Source: Lingula anatina | Lineage: Eukaryota > Brachiopoda > Lingulata > Lingulida > Lingulidae | Direction of reading: 5' to 3' | Assembly: GCF_001039355.2 (NCBI RefSeq) | Contig: NW_019776160.1 | Coordinates: 53,620-100,313 of the forward strand | Length of the DNA stretch: 46,694 bases | Position numbers and translations under genes: made by a program | Notes under the pieces: model-generated | What the model saw: the letters and a program-made list of their open reading frames with translations, nothing else | Told to the model about the DNA's origin: nothing | Database searches by the model: none | In this document: piece by piece, positions 10,805-22,019 of the stretch | How positions within the stretch are numbered: the stretch's first letter is position 1 | How the letters are laid out: each line of letters opens with the position of its first letter

Positions 10805-10810
10805 AATAAA
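10805..10810 (+). promoter_or_regulatory. candidate polyadenylation signal AATAAA
   Basis: AATAAA in GGACAATAAAATG lies about 0.9 kb after the stop codon of the membrane-protein gene. It is followed within 50 bases by T-rich and GTGAAC sequence. The stretch 9915-10804 has no coding potential I recognise and fits a 3' UTR. Confidence 0.45.
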
Positions 10811-10863
10811 ATGATTTTTATTTGTGAACATTCTGTAACCATGTACTTAATATTTATAGAATG

Positions 10864-10946
10864 TGTGCTTCTTTTTGAGTGTGCCTCAAACATTCATCCA
10901 AAGTTTGAGTGTGCCTCAAACTTTGGATGAATGCCTGTGAAGCACA
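10864..10946. repeat. strong hairpin with perfect 19-bp inner stem
   Basis: CATTCATCCAAAGTTTGAG (10891-10909) pairs perfectly with CTCAAACTTTGGATGAATG (10915-10933) over a TGTGC loop. An outer stem TGTGCTTC (10864-10871) pairs with GAAGCACA (10939-10946). The phrase TTTGAGTGTGCCTCAAAC also occurs twice directly, suggesting the hairpin arose by template switching. It lies just downstream of the candidate poly(A) site. Confidence 0.85.
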
Positions 10947-11047
10947 AGCATTGAGATAAAGGTAAAAACTGATAAAAAATATTAGGCAAATAAGTTACTG
11001 TCTTTTTCACTCATTCTCAACAATATATTGTTGAATACTAGACTTTA

Positions 11048-11462
11048 ATAATAATAATAATAATAATAATAAAACACTTCTTCAAAACCGCGCTACACAT
11101 GCGTCTCAGCGCTGTTTACATAAAAAATATAAACTCCACAGATAAATTAAAGCCAGTATAGACTAAAAACAAAATACTTAAAAATTTTAAAAACTAAAAA
11201 GATGCCATAAATTAAAGTATTCTTTAATAAAAAAGTTTTTAAATTCTTCTTAAAACAGTAATAGGAGTCATCCAGAGACACATTAGATCTTGTGATAAAA
11301 TTAGACCATAAAATCGGTGCACAAATCTCGAAACTTCTGTGTCCATATGTCATAAGAGTCTTTTTAGTGTCTTTTCGCTTAAGTTGAAGTTGTCCACTAG
11401 ATCGAAGTGATCTGATAGGAGTTTAAAGTTCTATGGTAGAGTTTAAGTAAAATGGACAGTTG
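11048..11462 (-). mobile_element. LINE 3' end, first copy, cut by a single N
   Basis: On the minus strand this reads YGHRSFEICAPILWSNF and CFKKNLKTFLLKN, an L2/CR1-like ORF2 C-terminus. A 3' UTR with a GCGCT/AGCGC hairpin and an (ATT)n tail ((AAT)n on + at 11048-11073) follow. It is highly similar to 11479-11940 and stops exactly at the N at 11463. Confidence 0.8.
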
Positions 11463-11474
11463 NTGCACAGTGGG

Positions 11475-11478
<4 letters not shown>

Positions 11479-11520
<42 letters not shown>

Positions 11521-12692
11521 CACTTCTTTAAAAACCGCGCTACACATGCGTCTCGGCGCTGTTTACATAAAAAATAAAAACTCCACAGATAAATTAAAGC
11601 CAGTATAGACTTAAACAGAATACTTAAAAATTTTAAAAACTAAAAAGATGCTATAAATTAAAGTATTCTTTAAATAAAAAAAGTCTTTGAATTCTTCTTA
11701 AACAGTAATATGAGTCCTTCAGAGACACATTAGATCTTGTGATAAAATTAGACCATAAAATCGGTGCACAAATCTCGAAACTTCTGTGTCCATATGTTTT
11801 AAGAGTCTTTTTGGTGTCTTTTCGCTTAAGTTGAAGTTGTCCACTAGATCGAAGTGATCTGATAGGAGTTAAAAGTTCTATGGTAGAGTTTAAGTAAAAT
11901 GGACAGTCGCCCTTTAAAATCTTAAAAGTCAAAAGTAATATTATAAAACTATTCGTTGAGACACGGGTAGCCAGTGGAGGTTTCGCAGAATTGGTGTGAT
12001 GTGGTCGGACTTCTGAGCTTTACAATGGAGACGAGCAGCAGAGTTCTGAATTGATTGTAGCTTTTCCATTTGATAGTTAGGTATTCCAAACAATAGGCTA
12101 TTGCAATAATTCAGTCTAGAGGTTACAAATGCATGGATGAGTAATTCAGTTTGCTTGGTGTTAATAAGGTGAAAGATCTTGGATATCCGTTGGAGACTAA
12201 AATATGCTGTTTTACATACTTTGTTAATGTGTGATGTCATTTCACATTTGTTATTAAAAATAACACCCAAATTCCTTACTTCTGTTGTTGGTTTTATAAA
12301 AGAATCCCCAACTCTAATACTATCAAGTGCAGTATTGTCTTTGGAAAACTTAGAGTTGAAATGGACTAATTCAGTTTTTTCATCATTAAAAACTAAGTAG
12401 TTGGACTTGAGCCAAGATCTAAGTTCATTCACACAAGCCTCAATAGTTGCTTTTTCATCACAAGGATTTTCACATATAACATATATCTGGGAATCATCTG
12501 CATACAACATCAAATTGAAACCAAACTGAGCAACTATATCCTCAATTGGTGAGGTGTAGAGTGTGAACAGTATAGGACCAAGCACGGAGCCTTGTGGCAC
12601 ACCATAAAGTAATTTGCTTAATTTTGAAATAGAAGAGCCTATGCGTACATGTTGCTCGCGTCCAGTTAGATAAGACCGAAAACCAGGAGAGA
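11479..12692 (-). mobile_element. 5'-truncated L2/CR1-like LINE with RT fragment
   Basis: The (ATT)n tail is at 11479-11517 on the + strand as (AAT)n. The 3' UTR, C-terminal ORF2 region and reverse-transcriptase region follow toward 12692. The 5' truncation point near 12692 is where recognisable RT (FRSYLTGREQ) ends. Dead copy: truncated, and the ORF is broken between the RT and the C-terminal segment near 11940. Confidence 0.85.
11941..12692 (-). pseudogene. reverse transcriptase fragment (LINE ORF2)
   Basis: Continuous coding on the minus strand: FRSYLTGREQHV, then GVPQGSVLGPILFTLY (RT motif B region), FNLMLYADDSQIYV with the catalytic YADD pair, VRNLGVIFN, and INKVCKTAYFSLQRI ... RLNYCNSLLFGIP ... 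LQSIQNSAARL. These are standard signatures of the L2/CR1/Rex-type clade. The endonuclease and the RT fingers with the first catalytic aspartate are missing, so it cannot be autonomous. A methionine-initiated frame starts at 12600, but coding similarity extends beyond it, so that Met is not a true start. Confidence 0.88.
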
Positions 12693-13370
12693 ACTGTCAC
12701 AGTTATCCCAAAACGATGTGCAAGTCGTTGGAGCAATAACTGATGGTAAATGTAAGATGCCAGAGGCGCAGTCACGCTTGTACACGGTTCACACAACGAA
12801 CTTACTAAAAAGCCATTAGAGACAAAAATAAAAATATCTGAAAGTGAACAAACATTCAAATATAGTAATCTCTTCAATGCATCTGCAGATGGCGTCGGGC
12901 TACGGGATGCATTAAGGATCATTTCACCAGCGGCGTATTACCATGTTTTCTTTTTGCAGTCTTACAAGACGATTTGAATGGTTATTTTTACATATCTCTA
13001 AATAAAAAAGTCATCAATCAACATGGTGTCTTTGTGTTGCAAATGTAAAAGACAAGTGTGACAATGGAATGCAAATAGTTACATTAAAAAAATCCCAATC
13101 TGATTTACACATATTGAAACATACTGAGCGTATTTCCCGTTGATTGATCATCTCTATATGTTCTTAGCATGGCAGGACAATTGTACAATATCATTAGACG
13201 TCAAGTCAAAGATATACAAGATTGTACGTGGGGACTTGTGTTCTAACGACAATTAATGTTCAACATTCGTTTGACATAAATCAAAAATCTCAATAACCGT
13301 TTTTCCTTTGAAGTCAATGGGGAAGACGGATTATACATTTAAAATGACTTTGGCATCAATAATAAATTAA
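12693..13370. other. non-coding, no gene recognised
   Basis: Minus-strand open frames cover part of 12542-12922, but they overlap the RT in another frame and match nothing I know. The stretch may include the scar next to the LINE truncation; no target duplication was found. Confidence 0.4.
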
Positions 13371-13418
13371 TAGATAGATAGATAGATAGACAGATAGATA
13401 GATAGATAGATAGATAGG
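13371..13418. repeat. (GATA)n microsatellite
   Basis: About a dozen GATA units, with one GACA interruption at 13390-13393. Confidence 0.95.
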
Positions 13419-13650
13419 TTTAGCGTTTGGAATGAATTTCAAAATTGAAGTTAACATTGCCAATATAACATGTAAAAAGACGAATCATCCCATATCTTTC
13501 AAGAACGACTGGTACTTGGCTCTCAGGTCTCGTCTGCTATACATGTCTTTAAAAGTTTTACTTTAATTATAATTTGAGCAATTACTGAATGTATCTGAAA
13601 AAGGCATATATATAAAGGAATGTGCAACCAGATTTTGTCTTAAATAATTC

Positions 13651-13656
13651 TTTATT
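13651..13656 (-). promoter_or_regulatory. candidate poly(A) signal for the GPCR gene
   Basis: TTTATT on the + strand is AATAAA on the minus strand, about 420 bases past the receptor stop codon. The 13657-14075 stretch has no other recognisable function apart from a 12-bp tandem repeat at 13872-13910. Confidence 0.35.
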
Positions 13657-13871
13657 TTTATTTCATTGCTATATTTATATTTCCTTCTCCTCGATGTGAC
13701 ATTATATATACATGTTTTTAACGATAATTTTCTACAATGTTCCATTCGTGATGTCTGAACACTATGTGATTCATGTTCACCAAGTTCAATCATTCTGGAC
13801 CAATAGTTCGAAGTTTGAGGTTTAGTCATTTCAACATTTTCCGACAAGCACAATATGTCGTTCACTCAGTC

Positions 13872-13910
13872 CTATGTCATACACTATGTCATACACTATG
13901 TCATACACTC
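13872..13910. repeat. 12-bp tandem repeat, about 3 copies
   Basis: CTATGTCATACA is repeated three times, in the presumed 3' UTR of the GPCR gene. Confidence 0.85.
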
Positions 13911-14075
13911 ATGTCCTCAGAACATTTCATATCACAGAAGAAAAATTGAAGTGAAGCGATACAACCTTAACTCAGATGAATTCAATCAATTAAAGTAAAT
14001 ACGACGGGGAAGGGAATGTGGAATAACGAAGGGAAAAAGTATGTATATTATTAAGGCCCCGTTCTATACATGTCG

Positions 14076-16415
14076 TCACCGTTTCCTGCATCCCGCCAGA
14101 GCACGCACCCTGCGGACGAATCTCTTGCAGTCGTACTTAAATTTCGAGTGAATAAAAGTATAAAGTATTGGGTTCACCGCATTGTTGATATAAAACAGGT
14201 GGTTGAGTAAACGGTCTATCATCCGCTGCCACCAGTCCTCTAACAAGAAGTCTTCTTTGATCACACGTGCGAATCTTAAAAACCAAAATGGCAGCCAAGA
14301 CACGATGAAAACGAGGGCGATGATGAACAGAAGCTTCGTGCCCCTTGGCCCAAGAGATTTGTTGGTAGTTTTGTTGATCTTGAGGATTTTTGTTGTGGAG
14401 TTTGTTCTGTTTAGGGACGCTCTATGCTCACTGCAGGGACTTTTCAACCCGTTCTGTGCGTCATCTAAGGGGCACGGCTGTAGAAAAGTGAAGTCAGGGT
14501 CGGTTTTTATACTTTCTCTTCTCTTGATTTTGTCTCTGTCAACAATACAGCAGCCACGGCTCGAAGTAATTGAAGCACAGGTTTGTTCTCTTCTGAGGTT
14601 ATTTATACTACCATTCACAAGCACAGAATCAGAGTTTCTTTTCTTTATGGTGCTCTCAATACTAACGTCGCCGTCATGGGCATTGTGAGGACATTCTTCA
14701 ATGAACACTTGGTCGTTTAAAACCCCGGCCATTTCCTTTGGAAACAGAGCCTTATATTCATTACTTTGTCTCATATTTCTGTAAGACTGATCGCTCTCGT
14801 TTTCTTGCGAGATCTCGTGGTATTGTTCATCCACAAAGTCACGTGTGTCACCTTGAAGGGTAAAATTCACGTCCGCGTTTGTTTCATACTTAAAATCTCC
14901 GTAACAAACGTGTTCAGGTTTATCGTTGCTATCCAAAATCTGGGGAACGGATGTTCTAGAATTATGACAAAGTCGTTTTAGGGCACCATTTATACGACCC
15001 GGCACAAAACGATTTTCGTCAGCCATTTCCGTGGCGCTTCCTTTGTCATTTGGACTCGGCTTTTCTGAACCTTTATCTGGCACATTCATCGTGTGCGTGC
15101 GAGTCCCGAACTGTATCTCTTGTGTTTCGGAAATTGGGTTCTTTATGAGTTTGTTCTTTGAAACATTATCTGAACTTTCTATGGAACATGTATCGTCCTC
15201 TACTTTGTTAGAGTGGAGTCTTTTATCCCTTCCGCTTACCAGCCTCCTTTTAGACATGGAGGGAAAACGAAAGAAAGTGAACGAAGCTCTGCCTCTAACA
15301 ACCTGTGTATTATAGCCATTCGAGTCTGCAGTTACCTCGATTTGTTTTGGATTGTTTTCGCACGTGATAGTTTTCCCATCGGAGGTGTCGTAACCTGCAG
15401 GGGTCGGGCGCGTGTTCTCCAATTCCTGTGATGAGGGGAGAGGGGGAGTAACAGTGCCGTTAGACATCAACGCAGCGTGGCGCTTAACTTGGGGTTTGAA
15501 GTTGGAGGAAGTTGAGTTAAGCTTCCACGATGTTCTCTTAAGATTGATAAACGGAGAGTCGACGTCAGCGCTGCTGTAACTGCTGGACGACTGATGCTTG
15601 CGTCGCACGGTCACGCGCTGAAGATCCTCTACTGATCGCACGCTGCTCTTCTGTAACTTTTCATGTCGGCGCAGAAACATTCCAATTTTGGTGTATATCA
15701 CGCAGGCAAGACCAAAGCACGCCACAAACACGGTGGTCTCCAGGGAGTTATAAATGGTGGTAGAGATGTCATTGTGATATCGGTCACTAAAGTCACACAT
15801 GTACGCCTCTACCTGGACGTGGCCAAAATGACCATCTAGACGGTAATAGACGGTGTGTATGCCATAGAACTCCAATATGGGGAGACTGACCACCGTGCCC
15901 ACCACCATACTGACGTACAGTAATATTCGCGTCCGTCTGATGGCGGTGGCAAATTGCATCGGTCGACACACGGCGTAGAACCTGTCTATGGAGACGCATG
16001 TGAGCACGAACCCTTGAGTGGTGACTGAGGAGTGCAAGAGGAACTCAAATATCTTACACAACACGATGTCCGTCTGGTAAAAGCCTTGGAACTGTTTGTA
16101 GATGAGATAGGGGTGCAGCACGAGGCACGCCATGAGGTCAAGGACACCTAGGGTAAACATATAGTAATTGGCTGTGGACTTATGTTTTTTGGCGCCATAT
16201 ACAAGGACTACCACAGTGTTTCCTATGGCCCCCGTCACCATGATGAAGGCCATGAAGGCCACTGCTGGCATGTAGCACGCCTCGTCGATGTGTTCCGGTT
16301 TGTGGCCATGTACTGAGGTGTGGTTCCCGCCCAGCCAGGAAGAACCGCTGCTGTTTTGGAGAGAAATGTGACCCGTGTTTTGAACAGTCCCAGGAAAATG
16401 GTGCAGTTTTGCCAT
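14076..16415 (-). CDS. class A (rhodopsin-like) orphan GPCR with giant third intracellular loop
   Basis: An intact 779-aa, single-exon receptor. N-terminal glycosylation sites are at N21 and N31. TM1 carries GNTVVVLVY (N66). TM2 carries LGVLDLMACLVL (D93). The conserved disulphide pair is C120 at the top of TM3 and C207 in ECL2. A DRF variant of DRY is at 144-146, followed by YAVCRP. TM6 has SWLPFWF (706-712; S replaces C of CWxP). TM7 has NPILY (748-752), then a basic helix 8 with cysteines that could be palmitoylated. About 440 residues (roughly 250-692) between TM5 and TM6 form a Ser/Thr-, Lys- and acidic-rich, probably disordered ICL3. The topology suggests a peptide or amine receptor at the plasma membrane; ligand and G protein cannot be told. 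ATG at 16413-16415 is upstream of the glycosylation sites and gives a typical N-terminus. Confidence 0.93.
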   Translation of the reverse strand: MAKLHHFPGTVQNTGHISLQNSSGSSWLGGNHTSVHGHKPEHIDEACYMPAVAFMAFIMVTGAIGNTVVVLVYGAKKHKSTANYYMFTLGVLDLMACLVLHPYLIYKQFQGFYQTDIVLCKIFEFLLHSSVTTQGFVLTCVSIDRFYAVCRPMQFATAIRRTRILLYVSMVVGTVVSLPILEFYGIHTVYYRLDGHFGHVQVEAYMCDFSDRYHNDISTTIYNSLETTVFVACFGLACVIYTKIGMFLRRHEKLQKSSVRSVEDLQRVTVRRKHQSSSSYSSADVDSPFINLKRTSWKLNSTSSNFKPQVKRHAALMSNGTVTPPLPSSQELENTRPTPAGYDTSDGKTITCENNPKQIEVTADSNGYNTQVVRGRASFTFFRFPSMSKRRLVSGRDKRLHSNKVEDDTCSIESSDNVSKNKLIKNPISETQEIQFGTRTHTMNVPDKGSEKPSPNDKGSATEMADENRFVPGRINGALKRLCHNSRTSVPQILDSNDKPEHVCYGDFKYETNADVNFTLQGDTRDFVDEQYHEISQENESDQSYRNMRQSNEYKALFPKEMAGVLNDQVFIEECPHNAHDGDVSIESTIKKRNSDSVLVNGSINNLRREQTCASITSSRGCCIVDRDKIKRRESIKTDPDFTFLQPCPLDDAQNGLKSPCSEHRASLNRTNSTTKILKINKTTNKSLGPRGTKLLFIIALVFIVSWLPFWFLRFARVIKEDFLLEDWWQRMIDRLLNHLFYINNAVNPILYTFIHSKFKYDCKRFVRRVRALAGCRKR

Positions 16416-18908
16416 GCTTCGAGTGTAAAATTCCCAGAGCTAGAGAAGTTATTGCTGTCTCTCAGTCAGAAGGTAACGGTAGAAACGTACACTGAGCTAT
16501 GTGTTGAGCAATTACTGAATAATGTACACTTGCAGGTCTTTTTCCATGTTAATCTATGTAACCTCTGCATGTCATTGGTTAACAAAATCCTGGTGATGGC
16601 TCTGACGTCTTGCCGATGTCCATTTTATAAGATATTGTTCAACATGGTGAAGAATGTCATTAAAGAAGTAAAAAAAATGGGAAACCTTTTATTAAAATCT
16701 GCCAGTCAATTGCTGGTTTTAGTCTCCAATGTTCATTAATGAAAGTGGCCTCAATTCCCTCTGATGTGAGTTTATGAAATCGTCAAATGAAATCGTCAAT
16801 GCTTTCCCTACAAAAATACCAAATACGGTGATCCACAGAACCCTACATATTATCACTGTTATATACACGACTTCCAGAAGTGATAATGAAGGGAAAACAA
16901 TTTTTTGCCTACCTTAAAGTCAATAGATTAGTTTCTTAAATAGCCATCAGTCAACATCTGTTCGAAGTTCAGAGAGCAAGAATAAATAAGTTATAAAGTT
17001 AAAGAAGATGACGTAGTTATGTCACATCTATGACGTAATTTGAGTCTTGGTGTCTGAGACGACGCAGGAGCAGGTAGATGTAACAGTTTAGTCATATATA
17101 TCGTGGTTGATTAGAAATGAACTAATGCCGTTTTTCTTGTAGAGCTGCTGAAAATGTCCGCTGTGACAGTCAATGATAATTTTCTCATATTTTTATCGAC
17201 CTTTTATGACCCGCTGCAGTGTTATTTGTATTTAAATCTTATGTCCCAAGTCTGCAGGTGCCCTGTTAGTCCTCCTAATCAGTTTAACCACACGTGCCCC
17301 TCGTCTCCTGTTATCTTATAACGGATGTCCAGTGATGGCGGACTAGAGGCGGAGGGACCCTAACTGCTGTCTGTTACAAAAATTTCTATCATTGTATGGG
17401 TCTCTTAGATACATTGTCGTAAAACGTCATATACGGTCCCGATTGTAGTCTAACTGCTGTCTACCAAAAACCTCGTCTTTCGTCCGCTATTCCCCGACTT
17501 TGTAAATTCGTTGTCGTGGAAGTGAGCGACCTTCCTTTACAGAAGCAATGCGTAAATGAATGTTCCAAAAATATAATAGAGAAGCTGCCACTTCCCCTGC
17601 GCAAAATTACTTTGAAAATGTCATCCACGGTTGTAGCATTTAGGTCTTTCCTTTTTATTGCATTGAATCCTTAGAAGCTGCCTCGGCGTTCGTCGCTTTT
17701 TCTGCAGGAACTGTCGTCAGTTTAACAGATATCGGTAATTGGTGTATCACGCGGTAAGAAGGTGTTTTAATCAACGGAGAAGCTGACAAAAAGAAAGGAT
17801 TACAGGTTTTCAATTGAGTAACTGACTTGTAACTGATGATTGGTTGACAACAGTGGTGATGTATTCGACGTCTCAGTTCAATGTAAAGATGGTCCAGTCA
17901 GGAGCCGGAAGTGATGTGCTGTGCTGTTACTAAGAACTTCTCAATAATGACTGGGTGTTGCTTCATGAGGAAGATATAACATCTGAAAAAAAAATGCAGA
18001 AACAAATGTCAGTATCGGCACCCAGCAATAAACATTTTTATTTCAGATATCAAGAATATATATGACAGCCACTATAATTTATTGTTCTTCAAAGCATTTG
18101 AAAGGGAAAATAGCAATCTGTGTACGTATAAGTAATTTTAAAAAATTATGAATATGAAACATACAGGACAGCGCCAAGACGAGCATACAACATGAAAACA
18201 TTGCAAAATTAAGAAAAGGGGAGCAAGATTTAGAAAACCAACGAAGAAGTTGAAAATGAAATATATTCTCTGCTGAAATGCCTCATTCACAAAATGCATA
18301 GGGAAGGTTTAGAACTAGGCCCTACATCACCCCAGTCGAACACTTGAAATACACTTTACAACCAGCTGACTTGAAACAATGAGAACGTCTCCCATTATAA
18401 TACGATATGCATCAAACGAAGATTAATATTCTAAACAATAATGTGAAGAAAACACCACCTCAGTAACTAAGGTAAATAACCATACACGTATACTGTAATG
18501 AAGATAATGTTTGAAAGAAATGTTTGCGTAAATCTTTTTTTAACGTTGGAGTAGTTTTATTACCTACGTTACATAATATATTGTTAGGTCATAGTTATTG
18601 TAAAATGTACTCCAAAAAATAAATGAATAAATAATTAAGGAAAGCGTACACTGGTATTTTCAAATGCCAGAGCGCAACTACATGTATAGGAGTATAAATT
18701 GTATACCCTTAACTTTCATTTCTATTTTATAACCTTCTTTTCTATCAAACAAAATCTGAAAACACTGACGTAAAGCTTTTCCTATGACGGGCGACACCAA
18801 TGGCTCTTAACATTTAAGCTGAGGGAGAAGTCCTTATAAGGTTGCCAGCATAATTCAACAAAATTTCACTTGGCGCTACCTTATTGAATTGCCTCCAGCA
18901 CATATTAG
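16416..18908. other. intergenic DNA upstream of the GPCR, no gene
   Basis: No exon was recognised. Because the receptor is on the minus strand, its promoter and 5' UTR should lie here. Two CRE-like TGACGTA sites (17009 and 17031, 22 bp apart) and a TGACGTC near 16605 stand out but are short. TAACTGCTGTCT occurs twice near 17360 and 17449. Everything else looks like plain AT-rich sequence. Confidence 0.45.
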
Positions 18909-18951
18909 TTCTGACCAGGGAATTATATCGGATATAATTCCCTGTTCTGAC
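18909..18951. repeat. 29-bp palindrome flanked by 7-bp direct repeats
   Basis: TTCTGAC (18909-18915) and TTCTGAC (18945-18951) flank CAGGGAATTATATC, one base G, then the exact complement GATATAATTCCCTG. It has the form of a tiny insertion with a target-site duplication and no room for coding. Confidence 0.8.
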
Positions 18952-20090
18952 GAAGCAGTTGGTATTATGGCCAAGTTGTATCCAATACAATAACTCTATA
19001 ATATACTATGGATAGACAGTGGCGGGGATCTCAAGCGTTCAGTCTTCATGCTGACTGCTATAGACTCTTTCCAGTTGATTAATTATCACTTTGGGACAAC
19101 TGCCAGGGGCATTAAACACACATGATAGCAATATGAACATTTTATATCTTAATTCATAAAAAATCTTTGTCATGTACCGTTTGTTCATTGGGGCCTGCTT
19201 AGCTTTCAGATATAGTTTCAGTATGGTGGCGGTGGTAGTGACAATGAAAGCTTATAAACTGATCATATATTAGAGGTCTTAGAAGATATATTTCTACCAG
19301 AAGCCAAGACATGTTTAAAAAAGCAAGAAAGACACTGACAGCAGTAAACAAGGATGCAGAAGAAGACAACCTGCCATTCACAGTAGTTTTATCTTACAAC
19401 TGTTCTTGGTTTTAGAGATGTATATAGTTGTTAAGGGATAATGTAATCCTTTATTCTCATCCAGGTACCGAAAATGAGTGTACGTCACATTCAGACCTAA
19501 CGTCAGTTAGTCAGCTGTAAAGAAATCAAGTAGATGAAGCATTGCCCTGCGTCTTAAGTGCTTGGCCGTTTGTACCACCGGTTTTAAATGGGAAATACAT
19601 GGCCAAAATACGGAAGGGTACATGACTGACCTGACCAAGCTGCCAAGTGTTTGGACAGCGTTTTGTAATCATGAAGTGAAACACACTTAACGAAGAATAA
19701 ACCGACAAGCCCAAAGCAGACGCGGGGCAATCATCGTCTGCAAGTTGCTGTTTCATTGCTATTAACAGTAACTTCTGCGTTTTAAGTATCGCAATGTGGA
19801 GAAGAAATACAGAAGTGATTAAAAGTTTTAAAAGACAGATTGAATGTGTTCCACATCCAACATCACCGCATGGTTTTCTCTGTATCTTCCCCAGCATGTG
19901 AACTGGTATAATTTATATAATGTATTGAGAATGCATTGGTTTTATCACATTAAGCAAAGACCGTAGAACGGTAAATTAACTACATCATATTTAAGCATGG
20001 ACTTGTCATATATGGGAACCGAAATCGTAACATAAAAAGAAAGATAATAAAGAATATTATGGGATGAATAACAGAAACATCGAAGACTGA
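18952..20090. other. intergenic DNA, no gene recognised
   Basis: A 123-codon minus-strand open frame (19526-19897) shows no recognisable domain or codon pattern. No structural repeat was seen before the duplicated block that begins at 20091. Confidence 0.4.
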
Positions 20091-22018
20091 GAGTCGGGAA
20101 ACTTCCATTGTTTTGTGTGCCAATTTAGGCATTATTTCATTAGTTTGCGAATCACTCGAGCGTCCTAAGATCTTTCATTTAAGCAGCGTTTATGGCTTCT
20201 TACGGTAGACCAATTTAGATAGAGTGAATGGAAAGTATGCACCGATCAATACGAGTCTATACGCGATGAAAACGTAGACAAAGTACGTATTATGTATAAT
20301 CACAGGCTCCCAGTATTAACGGTATTGACAGTATTGCCAGTTGGAACGAAAATTGCAAAAAAGGTTGTTGTTTTTTTTTAACTCGTTAACGCGTTTTTTA
20401 CGACATTCATATTCTTCTAATCTTTACATATTTAATTTTTTATATATTCTCCTGAAAATAAGGGAGAAATAAGAATCTTTTTCACCTAAACACGAAATAT
20501 AAGTTTGTATCATGCATAAAAGAAATCATGCCACATTATATGGATAGTTGTTCAGTACATAATAAGGACTGGTTGTTTACCGACCAAGGGGTGGAAAAAG
20601 TGGAGGTGAAACCAGGAAATGTTGGTTTAATTTCCTTAAATCTTAATATACTAAAGAGAAGTAAAATTTTCGCTGTTCTGAGAATGATTCAATCAAAACT
20701 CTCTCATTTTTGTAGAAAACGTACATGATTATCCTCTCTGTTATAATGTCAGAAAGTGTTATTTTTGCTCTTTTTTATTAAATATCATTTCTTGTTATGA
20801 AAGTGTGCTGATGAATGTTTAAATATTTTAACAGACTTTGTAGTGTGACTCTTATTCTTTATAGATTTCATCAGTTATAGATATTATATTGCGAAATTCG
20901 AAACCAAGCATTGCGGCTTATATAGGGGTGTGGGGGCAAACGTTCATCATGGCAATGCGATAAGATAATTCTTAAGGGAGTGGAAGTTAAGATGAAACGG
21001 GTTTAAGGCATCAAGGGTAAATTGAATAAGATATTCAGTCCATTCGATTCGAGGAGGTTGCTCAATCATTAAGCCCCATGTCTCGAGATGTTTCTGATTT
21101 CCCCATCCTGTCTCGAGATGCACATGTCGATACCAGTCCGTAAACTTCCGTGGCTGCAACTTCAAACCTTCCATTAATTCGGCGTTCGCAGTAGCAAATT
21201 AGCGGGTCAATGTCAAAATCGGTAATTTTGTTAATAAGGTCTGTAGGTGTAAGATAGGTTTATAAGGCATGTAGTAAGAAGATACGTTAAGGGTCTAGCC
21301 AGCGGCAAATTATGTTGTTTTAACGTTGAAACAACGTTGAACCATAACGTTGAGAAGACATTGGATAAACGTTGAATTTGAAAGTTGTGTCAACCTCAGA
21401 TAACAACGTTGTATCAACGTCAGAAAACAATGTTATATCAACCCCACCCAGCGGGAAATTAGCCTGGATGTGTTTAGCAGTAGGACATGTTTGATGGCTA
21501 AATATATGTAGGGTATAAATGTATGGCCTTTAAGTTAAAATTTCCAAGGTTTAGATTATATATATATATAACAAAGTCACAGTCACCTCAACCTGTCTAT
21601 CTATAACAGGTTACCAAGAACTGTTAACTCCATCACATTTACAGCAACTTATTCATCCTAGTGTTAGCTGACCTTGCAAGGTATTCAGTTTATTGGAATG
21701 TATTTCTGAATAACAAGTTAAGAAAATTCACTAGTTAACTAAAGACACAAAACAACTGTCACTTTTACTTTAAAACCCTTTTGTTATTATTTTGATAAAT
21801 TTAGTTACAGTATTGATAAACAAAGTATCACGTTTTCAATAATTAATATTTTAAATTACAATCCATAACTGCAAGGTTGTGTCATTGACCAAAATACAAC
21901 GTTGAGTCAACGTCACATTATGACGGTGTTTCGACGTGGCTGGATCAACGTTGATTTTACTTTGAATTTAGGTAGATCAACGGCAATTCAGCGTATCAAC
22001 CTGTTTTCAACGTTGATC
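20091..22018. repeat. 1.9-kb duplicated block, copy 1 (ends at N)
   Basis: Nearly identical to 22020-23925. Differences seen: length of a T run, one C/T substitution near 20735, and a 24-bp segment near 21390 absent from copy 2 between short GTTG repeats. Copy 1 ends exactly at the single N (22019) and copy 2 starts immediately after it. This is the signature of overlapping contig ends or two haplotypes joined with a placeholder, rather than a biological tandem duplication. A short open frame starting MPHYMDSC occurs in both copies but looks non-coding. Confidence 0.9.
21299..22018. mobile_element. AACGTTGA-rich MITE-like element, copy 1 (right end cut by N)
   Basis: Same element as 23230-23946. 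It starts CCAGCGGCAAATTA and is dense in AACGTTGA / TCAACGTT near both ends, around a neutral core with a (TA)n tract. Its right terminus is missing because the sequence stops at the N. Confidence 0.65.
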
Positions 22019-22019
22019 N
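22019..22019. other. single N, probable contig seam
   Basis: One N separates ...AACGTTGATC from GAGTCGGGAAAC. The left side continues in copy 2 as ...TTGATCCAACGC, so the true right neighbour of copy 1 is known from copy 2. Confidence 0.8.

Noticed and set aside
12542-12922. 126-codon minus-strand frame
   Set aside because: Overlaps the reverse transcriptase in a different frame at one end; no recognisable motif in the remainder.
14203-15431. Plus-strand open frames opposite the GPCR
   Set aside because: Shadows of a well-supported minus-strand receptor gene.
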